NCBI GenBank assembly: GCA_022539475.1
Contig: VCMS01000420.1
Location: 1 to 35,807 of the forward strand
Reading direction: 5' to 3'
Length of the DNA stretch: 35,807 bases
Source: Gracilaria domingensis
Taxonomy: Eukaryota > Rhodophyta > Florideophyceae > Gracilariales > Gracilariaceae
This document shows positions 10,346 through 19,946 of this stretch, piece after piece (position 1 is the first letter of the stretch; the number at the start of each line of letters is the position of its first letter). Below the pieces are notes generated by a model. The model was not told the origin of the DNA. It did not search any database and saw only the letters and a list, made by a program, of their open reading frames with translations. The translations under genes and the position numbers were made by a program.

Positions 10346-12600
10346 GTCGGAATTCTTGGTCCGTTCACACGGTTAAAATCTGCGTAAGGCAGCGTACCGT
10401 CCCGAGTGGTGTCGAAGGAAGCATCCGTCGTCGACGGTAGTTCCGTAGTTGGAGTGGAACTCGAGCCTTCTTGGGCTAGCTGGACGTTGTCATACTCCCT
10501 TGGGGAGCCCTCGCTCGCTAGCAGCGACAAAGATGGAGAGCCAGTGTCTATCATCAACGCCTTGGCGGACTTCGACCTGGGGACAGAACCTCGCGCAAGA
10601 AGTACATCATCCTCCGCTCGAGTGTACTGGACTAACTCGATGTAGGTGATCTTCCGCTTATCCTCCCGGTAGCGGGCGACCAAGGTCTTGATGGCCGGAT
10701 CGAGGCTGTCGAGGAACATCGTACAACGTTCCGCTGCGGGATAGACATTACCACAACGGTGGAAAGCCTTGTTCAGGCGTACCGAATAATCCGTTTCCGT
10801 CTCTCCAGACTTCTGCCGGGTGTCCCGGAGTGCCAGGATGGCGGTGCCGATTGCATCGTTGGTGGCGTACGAGCGCAGCAAGTACTGGACCGCTTCCGGC
10901 CATCACGTAACCCCTCCTTCGGAGGCACGAGATGAGCCTCTTACAGAGTTGAACTGGTCTTCGGCCACTCTCCGTAAGAAGTACGGTAACGCAATGTAAG
11001 CCTGGCCTTCGTTCATCCCGAGAACATCAGCCTCAGCCACGAAACGGGCGAGAAAATCCCCAGAGAGGTGAATTGATGTTCGGATGATGTCCCCCAGATA
11101 ACCCACACTAGAATTACGGGACCTGAAGATGTCCATTTGATCTCCTTAAGATGTCCATATGATGTACGTAAATGATGCTCAGATGATGCATTAATTATAT
11201 CAAAATGATAGCCGCCTGATACGCATATGATGTACGAAGAGATGTCCATTGGATTTTGTGATGTGCAAATGATGCACAGCGATTTCTGGACATCCATGGG
11301 ACATATCTTCGTGTACGATATGAATATCTTTGGAATAGTTTTTGTACATTCAAAGGACATGTAAAGGGCATCAATTAGGCGCGTCCAACGGGGCACCAGG
11401 GCATATCATTCGGATATCCTGGATGCGCAGAAGATATCCAACTGATACCCCATAGATGTCCTAATTTTTCATCCGATGGACATCCATTGCGCATCACTTT
11501 GTCTCACAGGGATCAAGCATCAGGACTGGGTCGCTTCCAGAAAATGTCTGGTTAGGCAGTGAGAGCTGCATACGGCGGATGCAGTCCTTCACCTTACCCG
11601 TCCCACGGGGTGTGCGATCCAATGAGGAATCCTCCAAACGGTAGTACCGGTATGAAAGTAACTTCCGATATATCGTGTTCGTCGGCTTCAGCTCCTTCAG
11701 CCCAGAGTGCTTCCATCCTTTCTACCGGGTACGAACAACACCTTGGGTGGCCGACGACCGCTTAGAGCGTGATGAGTGCTCTGCACGACCATTGTCGGAT
11801 GAGGAATCGGATAAATCCGAACTATCAGGAACATCCGGTGCGTCGTCTGACGAACTCGAGTCCGAGTCGGGGTACAGATTGTCCTCCTAGACCTTCCGCC
11901 TGCGACGAGATTTGTCCTGACCGGTGTTCTTGTCGCGATGTGACACTTCAACCGGCTCCGCCGGAGTTGCGAGTTTCGAGATAGCGGCCTTCTCCAACGT
12001 CCTCAGACGGCTTCGAATCCGATCGAATCGGGTCTCAATTCCTTCCACGAAGGCAGAGGGTCCTCCAATGCATTCCAGCACGGAGTTGACATCGGACCGT
12101 AAAATACAGAGATCCTCTGCGACATTCCTCACAGGAAATGTGCGAACTTCCTCCCGGAAAGTCCGGACTTCTCCCGCGAGGGAATCATGGGCCGCCATAA
12201 GGGAATTGTGAGCAGCTCGCAGCATGCGAACCTGCTCTTCCACGGTTGTGCCCTAGGGGTTGTCAACCCTCTCCCAACAGGACTGAGATGCCTCGGCGGT
12301 AGCTTTCACCTGCCCGGCAGGAGCCGGTTCGACAACGGCAGATGTCGGAGCAATCCCATCAGTGGGAGGGAGCAACGGGGAAAACGGAAGTGTCCGGCGC
12401 GCCGGTGGGTTAGACGTGCGCGAGGACGGCCTGGTACCCAGAGTAGATCCAGGGCGAACTGTTATCCTCGAAGGAGGCCGACCATCCGTCCGATTACCAC
12501 CGTTGGTGGAACGACTGCGAGTGATCGCAGGCTCCGCATCGGAGGGCTTCCGAGACATCGGTATCCAATCCAACCTATACAAGAGAACTTCCATAAGAAA
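10342..12600 (-). pseudogene. gag: gag of element B, one frame with four stops and a MITE
   Basis: A single minus-strand frame can be followed from about 12600 to 10342. Order: Pro/Arg/Ser-rich N-terminus (from the ATG pair encoding MEVLL and MSRKPSD); TAG at 12253; a coiled-coil-like stretch (EEQVRMLRAAHNSLMAAHDS); RRRRKV then TAG at 11887; an acidic Asp/Ser tract matching element A; TAG at 11722; capsid start FSGSDPVLML; the MITE; capsid DFLARFVAEADVLG; TGA at 10903; then WPEAVQYLLRSYATND and the rest of capsid. The MITE plus its 3-bp duplication is 456 bp, so frame is kept across it. Loss is by stops, not frameshifts, unlike pol. Confidence 0.8.
11059..11511. mobile_element. MITE-like insertion (453 bp) in element B gag
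   Basis: The ends are imperfect terminal inverted repeats: CCCAGAGAGGTGAATTGATG (11059-11078) and the reverse complement of 11492-11511, CCCTGTGAGACAAAGTGATG (14 of 20 identical). The trinucleotide ATC flanks both ends (11056-11058 and 11512-11514) as a 3-bp target duplication. Removing the insertion plus one ATC rejoins the capsid frame as VLML-D-FLARF, aligned with VLKFLSAF in element A. The interior is AT-rich, has no long ORF and is full of AGATGTCC / GGACATCC motifs. A 3-bp duplication is compatible with PIF/Harbinger-type or CACTA-type mobilisation; the superfamily is not settled. Confidence 0.82.
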
Positions 12601-12650
12601 ACGAACCTCAAAGAGGGTACGGAAAAGTCCGTCAAACTTCCTGTCTTCTA

Positions 12651-12663
12651 GGTCGGGAGACCA
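12651..12663 (-). promoter_or_regulatory. Primer-binding site of element B
   Basis: The minus strand reads TGGTCTCCCGACCTAG three bases inside the LTR, sharing its first 12 bases with the element A site. It is complementary to a tRNA 3' end ...GTCGGGAGACCA. Confidence 0.7.
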
Positions 12664-12666
12664 CAT

Positions 12667-13404
12667 TGTAGTGCAACGCCTGCGGGCAGGGAACACCACG
12701 AAGATGTTCGGCATCTCCCTCTACTGAGGGCAGCCCAGTGAACAGAGACTCTCTGGGCTGGCGCGACTAGTCGGCTGTAAGACCGAGGCCAGACCGTCAA
12801 GAACGGGGCGTTGAGAGTTGATTAGGGAAGGGTGACTCACGTGTGAGTGTAGCAGCCTCGAAAGAGAGACTAAGCAACAGAGTGGGGAAGGAAAAGAGAG
12901 GGGAAGAGAGAGAGGGATAAGAAAAGTACGGCGTATCGCTTGGGTATTCCCTATATAGGGTCGAACACAAACAACGAAGGTGAAACACTCCCAAAAGTTG
13001 AGTTCTGCGGGGACGCAGGGTGAATAGCGGCACCTTGAAAACGTGGAGTCCCTCCGATAAGACGTTGTGCACCGCCGAAGGCGAGAGTGGCTAGAGCCAA
13101 GATCCTTGAAGTAGAATCACCCTGGTTGGGGCACTTTACTGGTGCGACGGCGTCGACGCCATCGCACTAAGTGTCCTGACTAAAATTAATGAATAGTATT
13201 AACTAAACATCCCACTAATTGTGGCAAACGCCCACCTGTAGTGGCCAACATCCCATCAGATCTACCGTATCCCACGTGTCCAAACCATCTCGATGGCAAC
13301 CACTACTTACTACTGGTCATATACTGCTGTGTACCAGGCAAACCCGTGAACGGGAATTATGACTAAGTCCAGCGAAACTCCTCATAGATAAGCGTTGCAC
13401 TACA
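12667..13404 (-). repeat. 5' LTR of element B (738 bp)
   Basis: Perfect 12-bp terminal inverted repeats: TGTAGTGCAACG at 12667 and CGTTGCACTACA ending at 13404. U3 (right side, minus-strand sense) holds a hairpin at 13143-13166 (TGCGACGGCG / CGCCATCGCA) and a TATA box within the palindrome CCCTATATAGGG (12949-12960). A pyrimidine-rich tract follows (12858-12930, purine-rich on plus). The left end adjoins the primer site. The right end joins directly onto the Harbinger transposase frame. Confidence 0.88.
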
Positions 13405-14254
13405 TAGACCTCGAAGCATTTCTTCTACTCAATGCTTGGGTTTAGTTTTGTCATGGAACAGAACTAGAGGTTCTAAAATAGTGCTATGCCTCTTGATTGG
13501 AATCACGGCCTCTGTTTGTTCCCTTTTTCTACGTTTTGGACGCCGTCTTCTTCTCAAGGTACTTTCTAAAGACCCTGAAGCGCGGATAGAGATGCCAAAC
13601 TATGTGAAGGTTCAGGAATTTCGAGCGGCTAATTCTGCAAAATACTATATGCTAAAGAACGTTTACTGTGTTGCAGACGGATTGAAGCTTTTTCTAGAGC
13701 AATCAGGTGATGATATAACACAGAACATGTTTTACAATGGATGGATGCATGATCATTATGTTGGAAATGTTTTTGTGTTTGCTCCGAACGGGCTCATTAT
13801 TGCATGTGCTCTGAATGCTCCTGGGTCTATGCATGATGCTAATATTGCGGACTGGGGAGGGGTATATAGAAAACTGGAGACCCAATTTGCCATTTGTTGT
13901 GGACGCTGTGTCATGGATTCAGCCTTTTCTAAAGCAGATTTTCCGTTCCTTATCAAATCCTCAGAGGATCCAGTTCCATCTTGCAATGGTGACAGAGAAT
14001 TGCTAACCGCGTTACGGCAGGCCATGTCTATGCGCCAAGCCTCTGAATGGGGCATGCGTGCCCTGCAAGGTACGTTTCCTCGCCTCAAAGATCGTATGAC
14101 TTACGAAGAGAGAGGCGAGCGAAAATTAATCCTGTTCACGACTGCATTGCTGTTTAACGTACGAACTCGTTTCGTCGGATTGAATCAGATATTGGCTACG
14201 TTTATGCCCTACCGTAGCAGGGAAGCCAATTGCTTCTTGCAAGGTATACTTTAG
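13405..14254 (+). pseudogene. PIF/Harbinger transposase, 5' end removed by element B
   Basis: DDE_Tnp_4 / HARBI1-type nuclease. The frame is open from the LTR junction (RPRSISSTQC before the TTG at 13436) to the stop at 14252. An HTH-like N-terminal end (GITASVCSLFLRFG) is followed by the catalytic core: VADGL (Asp, residue 81 counted from 13436), PGSMHDA (Asp 134), VMDSAFS (Asp 161) and SEWGMRALQGTFPRL (Glu 204), then the C-terminal NVRTR/VGLNQI region. No stop or frameshift is visible, so only the N-terminal ~60-100 residues are missing, displaced left of elements B and A. It cuts and pastes the element with help from a Myb-like partner, here the converging gene 83 bp away. Confidence 0.85.
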
Positions 14255-14336
14255 AATGCCAGCCAACAGCACGCTGGGATCTACAAGATAAAGACTTTAT
14301 TAATGAGTGTTGAAAAGTAGTACTATGCTGATATCT

Positions 14337-15377
14337 TTACTTATCCTTTTCGTTGTCCATGCTTGGAAATGAGGAACATTGCAACGCATTGCCCTTCCCG
14401 CCGAAAGCCATAATCATCATCATCTGCAGGAATCGATGTTGACGCCTATTTTCCTCCTCACGGCGCTCACGTTCTACAACCCGCTCTTCCTCCCGCCTTT
14501 GTCTTTCTTCCTCACGCCTTGCGTGCTCATCCTCTCTTTCCTGCAACCTGCGGTCGTGTTCTTCCCCCCTACGCTTTTGATCCTCTAATAAACTCGTTTT
14601 GTATATACAAATCAGGTCATTATCTTCTTCCTTTGTTGCTACATGGCGCTTGTGTATTAACAGTAGAGGTGAAAATCGCCCAGGGGACGGCGGTATTCTA
14701 TTGGGTGTTAAGCTTCTCGGCGTTTCCGTGTTTCGGCAAGGACTTTCTCTTCCTGGCCCAGGATCTGCAGCACCTACTTCATCCTTGGGGTCATCTGGAT
14801 TTGGCAATCCACCAGTGTCATTGAAACACTGTTCGGCAACATCCTCCGCTTCCTCATCCTCACCCAAGTCAATCCTTTCCGAAATCTGCTCTCGTACATA
14901 CTTCGCCCTCTTTACGTTCGCAGGTATGTGTGGGTCTCCGGTTGGAGTTTTCTTCCTGTAGAGGGCCGAGAGCTTTCGCTTCAAAGAGTCGATATTTCGC
15001 TCTTGTTCCGGGAAGCGCGAATCATGCAGTCTTCGGACCGCCTCCCATTCGTCCTTGCCAACGGGGAATTGTTCCTCCAAAACATCAAGTAGAGAATCGA
15101 TTTCTCTTTGTGTGAAACCACTTCCTCTCCCTCCTCTTGGTGGCATGCGAGATGCGCGTGATGTAGTCGAGTTCTTCTTCTTCGCTATCGTTGGTCGCAG
15201 CGCGGTTCGCATGGAACTACCCATTCGTGAACTGGGCCGGGGGTTCCCCGTTTGGGGTCCGAGTACTGCTCTGCGTGGTGCGTTTAATGGTCTCGCATAC
15301 CCAATATCTCGAACAAGGTTGGAGTCTGCTCTCAGTTGGAGGTGTGCGGTCTTGATTTGGACGATGTCCATATTCAT
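14337..15377 (-). CDS. Myb/SANT-like (DUF6818-type) partner protein of the Harbinger element
   Basis: 346 codons. Residues ~80-150 carry the DNA-binding domain: RGGRGSGFTQREIDSLLDVL, FPVGKDEWEAVRRLHD, then SLKRKLSALYRKKTPTGDP, the Trp-containing Myb-like helices typical of the DUF6818 family. An acidic and Pro-rich middle follows. The C-terminal third is a long charged coiled coil (EEDNDLICIYKTSLLEDQKRR ... EERQRREEERVVERERREEE). Such proteins bind Harbinger ends and bring the transposase to the nucleus. The gene converges on the transposase with 83 bp between stops. An upstream frame (15217-15708) containing MDGLEQTQPQQSS may hold the true N-terminus, one frameshift away, so the start is uncertain. 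Confidence 0.75.
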   Translation of the reverse strand: MNMDIVQIKTAHLQLRADSNLVRDIGYARPLNAPRRAVLGPQTGNPRPSSRMGSSMRTALRPTIAKKKNSTTSRASRMPPRGGRGSGFTQREIDSLLDVLEEQFPVGKDEWEAVRRLHDSRFPEQERNIDSLKRKLSALYRKKTPTGDPHIPANVKRAKYVREQISERIDLGEDEEAEDVAEQCFNDTGGLPNPDDPKDEVGAADPGPGRESPCRNTETPRSLTPNRIPPSPGRFSPLLLIHKRHVATKEEDNDLICIYKTSLLEDQKRRGEEHDRRLQEREDEHARREEERQRREEERVVERERREEENRRQHRFLQMMMIMAFGGKGNALQCSSFPSMDNEKDK

Positions 15378-15988
15378 TCCCGTTTGTTGTTAAGGAGGGT
15401 ACAGTTGATGGGGCAAATGTTTCTGTTTCTGTCATAACAGCAGTGAGCGGAGGTTGCGCATGGGAGCTTTGCTGCGGCTGGGTTTGCTCCAAACCATCCA
15501 TTTCTATTAAGCAGTGTGAGAAGAAACCAAGGTTCCGAATCAAGAACTGTGGCAAACGTCGAACGCTGTATGGAATTAAGACGACTGTAGCGCGAACTCT
15601 TCGTTTCCGGAGTCCGAAAACCACGACACCTCTTTCACATCTACTTCTAGCTCTCGCTTTACCGTCAACTTGAAGGCGTTGCAAAGCCCCACGATGTAAA
15701 TAACACAAACGCCCCCACCCACTTCTCCTATCCGAGTTCCGTTACTGGGCGTTGCCGTTCGCTCCACGTCCTCGCTGCACATAATGAAGCACAGGAAGCA
15801 AGTTTCAAATAAGATATAGCTGTGCTGGGAAAGCAAAGACAGCTGCAACGATCACCGAAAAGCACAAAGAGGTCCTAATTCAGAAGCACAATCGAGTAAA
15901 GAGCGTCCGTAGATACACACCAGAGCTGTAGTTGTGAACCAATCGACCACAGCGGAGAGGCAAAACGAGTTGTGAATCTAAAGCGCAG

Positions 15989-16420
15989 TCGACTCGATAG
16001 CAGCGCTTGGTTTGCGCGTCTGCAACGTGCTGCTGCCCCACGACTCGACAGCAGCCCTTGGTGCACGCGAGGCCGGCGGAGTGCGCCCGGGCGATCAACA
16101 CGAAGGCAGCTTCTAGAGCTTCTGACACCCGCGCACTGCTTCGTCGCGATCAAATCTGGAGCAGCCCTTGGTGCGCCGGGCGCCGGCGCAGCGCGGCGCG
16201 GCTGTGCTATCAACACGAGAGCAGATTTAAGGGCTCTCAGCGCACGCGCGCTGCAGAGTCGCGATCGAACCGAAAGCAAATCTTGATGCGCGCGGCGGTG
16301 GGGCGCCACTGATTTTTCATCAGCTCTTTGCTCGTGCGGTATAAACGCAGTGCGACGTCGCGACCAACTCGAGAGTAGTTCTGGGTGCGCGCGGTGGTAG
16401 CGCGATGCTGCCGTGCGAAG
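15989..16420. repeat. Degenerate ~52-60-bp tandem repeat, about 7 units
   Basis: Units begin with variants of GATCAACACGAGAGCAG or CGACTCGACAGCAG followed by CCTTGGTGCGCG and a GC-rich tail. Starts lie near 15989, 16042, 16094, 16147, 16207, 16258 and 16359. The seven units differ at many positions, so the array is old. It lies upstream of the Myb-like gene and may be the subterminal part of the Harbinger element; no terminal inverted repeat was found. Long frames on both strands here are composition artefacts. Confidence 0.6.
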
Positions 16421-17568
16421 GAGCCAAGAGAAGCCCTAGCTTTGTGTGGCTGCGGTGCGCTGATGTTGCGCGATCTGGCCAGATCTACGTCGCGAAAGGT
16501 GGCCGTTGTGTGCCAGAATGAATTTGTGCACACACGCAATCAACCTCGTTCGTTAGAGAGGCAAGTTCAACTACAGCGTTTGTGTATGCACAAATCACGA
16601 TTTGTCTCTACCAAATTGCGGAAATATGCCCACACAATTTTAGAATTGTGTTTTCAGGAGTTACCACTAATATTGCTAACGTGCGTTTAGGCTTCTTATA
16701 GTGAGATCACCAAAAGCTCGCTGAAGGTCATCGTGAGACCTCAAGCAAGGCTTAAGGCAGAGGCGGATTTTGATGCCAGGTTTACATCCTCCCTCTCTTC
16801 AGAGATCGCAGTGGCCGATTCTGCCTGGTACACCTCACGAAGGTTCGCTTTCTTTTATGGAGCTTCAAACAGTAACGGTTGGGGTGCGGCGTGGCTCCGG
16901 CGTGTAGAAAAAATATTTCGTCGCTGGCCAGTTGGCTGAGTGACAAATCAACAGTATAAAACGCCGTCGACAGAGACGACGGCGTAGACAGCAATGAGTT
17001 GATCGGCACCCGAACGCAGTTCATCCGTTCTTTGGCTGAATTGAGTAGCGTAGTAGTCCGTCGACTAGCATCTCTGTTCACCGGTCTATTGATCGTGCCG
17101 GTCGTGTGAAGAACGTCACAGACACATAATTGTAGTACGCTGCGCAGCGCGTGCGATCCAGGTAGCGCGCGAAGAAGAAAACGAAGAGAATCAGATCGAT
17201 TGGAAACAAAGTAAGGAGAAAGCCGTTCCAGACGTAAGGAAGGGTCAGTGGTATCGCGCTTTGCTACGTGCGGCGCGCTACATTCTAACGCGAGGGTATC
17301 AGCGCATACGATTCAACGCAAGGCCGTGCGGTGCTCTTTGCGAATGCGCCTGGCTCTGGGTTCGAAGCACCGGGGCGATGGCTGCAAAAAACGGTCGCGG
17401 TCATTGAGGCCAAGGTTATATGGATGGCTCGCTATAGAATCTCAAAAAGCGTACAATGAGAGACTGCAGAGGGCATAATCATACAGGTCTCGAATATGGG
17501 ACGGTCATCAAGCGTCGGCTGATGCGTACACAACGCAATCTGAAGATTCAATTCAGAAATGATTGTAG
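16421..17568. other. Non-coding interval with a TATA-hairpin
   Basis: No coding region is convincing. At 16955-16961 TATAAAA is followed at once by a 9-bp hairpin, ACGCCGTCG / CGACGGCGT (16961-16985), a plus-strand arrangement like the core promoter of an LTR. TGGTATCGCGC at 17251 could be a primer-binding site of the initiator-Met type, but no LTR boundaries could be matched around it. Confidence 0.3.
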
Positions 17569-17588
17569 TTCAAATCCCACTTGGGAGA
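17569..17588 (-). promoter_or_regulatory. tRNA-derived primer-binding site of the LTR at 17591
   Basis: On plus, the 20 bases TTCAAATCCCACTTGGGAGA read exactly as a tRNA T-loop, T-stem 3' side, acceptor 3' strand and discriminator base. The bases further upstream do not pair as a T-stem, and no CTCCCAA 5' end is nearby, so this is not a tRNA gene. It sits 2 bp outside an LTR end, where a primer site belongs. The expected TGG complementing CCA is missing, perhaps lost by mutation. Confidence 0.5.
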
Positions 17589-17590
17589 AA

Positions 17591-18423
17591 TGGCACTCAA
17601 GGTGCTCGAATCTTTGCTCCCTTGGGAGGTAGACTCAGCAGAAGAACCCTGTGTATACGGATAGCGCGGGTGTAAAACCGCCCGTACTTTGGAAATACCA
17701 CGGAAGTGACGGCGGGAATCGCCAATAGGGGGATCTGGAAGCAAACGTCCGAGAGTAGGAGATCTCTGATCGGAGGCGAAAGGGAAAGAACCCAGGTCGA
17801 CGAGGTGCCTCGAAGAAGAGGGAAACGATAGAGAAAAGGATGGGAAAAAGGGGAAAGTAAAGAAAAGGGAAAGGGACAAACCCGAGAGCGCGGTCGTGCG
17901 ACAAGCGGCAACAGACCAGGGCCGAGGGTGACGATGTGTATTGAGCCCACGCGGCAGACCTCTATACAGAGTCGATACAATATCTGAACACCGAAGTAGC
18001 AGACACCGGCAAGTAAATGTGCGAACACAGTCCGAAGACAAACAGAGTGTTAGATCAGGGTACCTTAGTGATTTCTTGGGGATGAAGTAAGCGAAACCGT
18101 ACGCGGTGACCCTCCTCGCGGACTTGTGTACTACGCGCAGGCGCTCAAGTCAGAGCAGCGGACAAGGTTGAGTTTACTTTCTGGTGGTGACGGCGAGGTC
18201 GCCATCACTTAAGTAGGTTTCCCCAAATTAAACTAAATAATTAAACTAAGTAGTGCTAAATACAGCAGAGCCACACACGTGTTGCACTTGTGCAGACCCG
18301 CCTTGGCGGCCACTAATTCTGAAAAGCAATCCAATTTTCTCTGTAACAGAGCCAATCCATACACGCGTACACGCGATCCACTGCCACAACCAGTTCCCAA
18401 TCCATCAAACCCATGAAGTGCCA
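17591..18423 (-). repeat. Gypsy-type LTR related to that of element B
   Basis: The ends TGGCACTC and AAGTGCCA form an imperfect terminal inverted repeat. The internal layout matches the element B LTR in order and orientation: AT-rich start; U3 hairpin GGTGACGGCGAGGTCGCCATCA (middle at 18189-18207) followed in minus-strand sense by CACCAGAAAGT where B has CACCAGTAAAGT; a TATA-like CTATACA at 17962; then a long tract that is pyrimidine-rich on the minus strand (17814-17880). The primer-like site lies at its left, so this is a 5' LTR whose internal region would extend left, but no gag is recognisable there. Confidence 0.55.
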
Positions 18424-18557
18424 CCATGCCATATGCTGTCAGAGTGCAACCCAAATTCCTAACCTTGCTGTAGAGGCAACTCGGAGAGCCGAGGTGTTAT
18501 GAGACGGAACACGTCAAAAACGCGAAATCGCGATTGCTCTACACATCCCCCTCCTTA
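18424..18557 (+). repeat. Terminus of a second LTR plus CCCCCTCCTTA box
   Basis: The sequence between the gypsy LTR and the gag-like gene ends GCTCTACACA at 18545 and is followed directly by TCCCCCTCCTTA (18546-18557). The 966-bp LTR-like segment ending at 20912 shows the same arrangement (CTATACTACA, GA, then TCCCCCTCCTTA). This suggests the right end of a related LTR whose left part was replaced or interrupted by the gypsy LTR. Confidence 0.4.
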
Positions 18558-18619
18558 CGTCGAGTAACACCGTGTCGGCGACATCACCACTTCTATCGCG
18601 AGAATATATAAGCTCAGGC

Positions 18620-19937
18620 ATGAGTGACTCGGACATCCCGTCACCGAGAAAACCAACGCTCAACAGCGATACACACCCAAGTGAACAGACGCCTCCTGCG
18701 AAATTCAATACTCAGCACCACCAAGCAACGCGAGAGATCGTTTTTTCCATGAATTCGAATTCTAACGACAGCGGTTTCCTTTCCTCGGGGGGTCCCAGCC
18801 AGTCTGGTGCTCCCTCCGGTGCCGGACCTTCCTCCGCAGGAGCAGGATACTTCGGCGGTCGGCGGTTTCGCCACAGCCTCACTGCCACAGGGAAGTCAGC
18901 AGCCGGTTGCTTCTGGTATGAACGTCGCCGCGGTATCGGCTTGGAACTCGTCTGGAGCTATGCCGGTCACGGCGCACACGTCGGGATGGATCACTCGTGA
19001 ATCGCTTCTCATGCAAGACCCGCGACTAGACGGCGGTTGGGCGTATTCCAGAGCTCCCTGGTTCCACCCTCAAGCGGTCTATTCACCATGAAGGATGAAG
19101 ACCTCATCGATTCCTACACGGAAGACGGCACATTGCCAGGCGGTTTGCCACGAGATATGGTGACCTCCTCGGATTCGAGAACTCGCATTGCAGTGATAAA
19201 TCTTCTTTCTTTCTTCCTTTTTCTTCAACTTCTGAATTTATCGTTTCCGATTCTTCATTCTTCATCTTCTTCCTTCACGATTCCGTGTACTTCATACTTC
19301 TTAAACTTCTGTAAACTTCTTAACCGTTAATTCGGTGACTCCGTTAATTCGAAATTATGCTTCTCCTTCATCCACAAGATCCTATCGAGCCCACGAGCAC
19401 GAGTAATACTTCTCTACCAAGAGACCTTTCCGCGAGGCAGATAACATCGAGGAAGAATATGCTCGGTTGCGGGCTACCCCACCTGGGCAGAGTCCAGACA
19501 TGGAGGATGAGCTGTACGCGGACGCCGGTGATAGGCGATTACCTTCGAGCGAGGTAGATGCTCAATTGGTTCGTACGTATCCTCTTCAGGAGAGTATCCG
19601 TACCATCAGGTTTGGTAACGAAATCTCCCATCGGGACCTGCGACATGCCGCACAATTCAGTCGACGACATACTCCTGGGAGTAAACATCCGTTTCTGGAT
19701 TAACCATTGAAATACTGAGACGATGAGAACACCTTACGGGATTTGCTTCAACACTCTTCTCGTGGAGGCTACGGCAACGGCTTCCGCCAATTTCATTCAC
19801 GCAAGCTTCGCGAGTGCCCGACGTGACGGCAGTACTACAGCTCCACCTGGATACACCCAGTTTTCAAATATCGAAGTCCAATTAATACTTCTCAAGTTTC
19901 TGAGTTCAACGGGTATCCGTTCATGAACATCAACTAA
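18620..19937 (+). pseudogene. Decayed plus-strand gag-like gene
   Basis: Unrecognised protein. An ATG at 18620 opens MSDSDIPSPRKPTLNSD and a Ser/Gly/Pro-rich N-terminus (SGAPSGAGPSSAG). The coding signal moves between frames: near 18810 (PPVPDLPPQEQDTSAVGGF ... DPRLDGGWAYSRAPW), near 19088 (MKDEDLIDSYTEDGTLPGG), near 19467 (MRATPPGQSPDMEDELYADAG ... TIRFGNEISHRDL) and finally SSRGGYGNGFRQFHSRKL to TAA at 19935. A pyrimidine-rich run (19200-19290) interrupts it. A low-complexity N-terminus, Arg/Gly motifs near the end and a position just after an LTR terminus suggest Gag. A TATA-like ATATATAA lies at 18604, too close to the ATG to serve it. Confidence 0.45.
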
Positions 19938-19946
19938 CAAACCAAT

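Larger units (their letters stand above)
6225..13404 (-). mobile_element. Ty3/gypsy LTR retrotransposon B, decayed, interrupted by A
   Basis: Minus-strand element with 5' LTR (12667-13404), primer site, gag (about 12600-10342), nucleocapsid, protease, RT, RNase H and integrase down to 6225, where element A interrupts it. The missing integrase tail and 3' LTR should lie left of the window, beyond A. The pol region changes frame at least five times and has a TGA between RT and RNase H. Gag keeps one frame for over 2 kb but carries four stops and a MITE. Its own right end lies inside the Harbinger transposase frame, so B inserted there first. Confidence 0.9.

Noticed and set aside
15972..16312. 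~100-codon ORFs on both strands
   Set aside because: They are translations of the degenerate tandem repeat, Arg/Ala/Ser-rich in every frame.
17248..17478. 76-codon plus-strand ORF
   Set aside because: No family features; it lies in a non-coding interval between elements.
17561..17588. tRNA gene
   Set aside because: The 3' half looks tRNA-like, but the 5' T-stem does not pair and no complementary acceptor 5' strand lies within about 120 bases upstream; a primer-binding site fits better.
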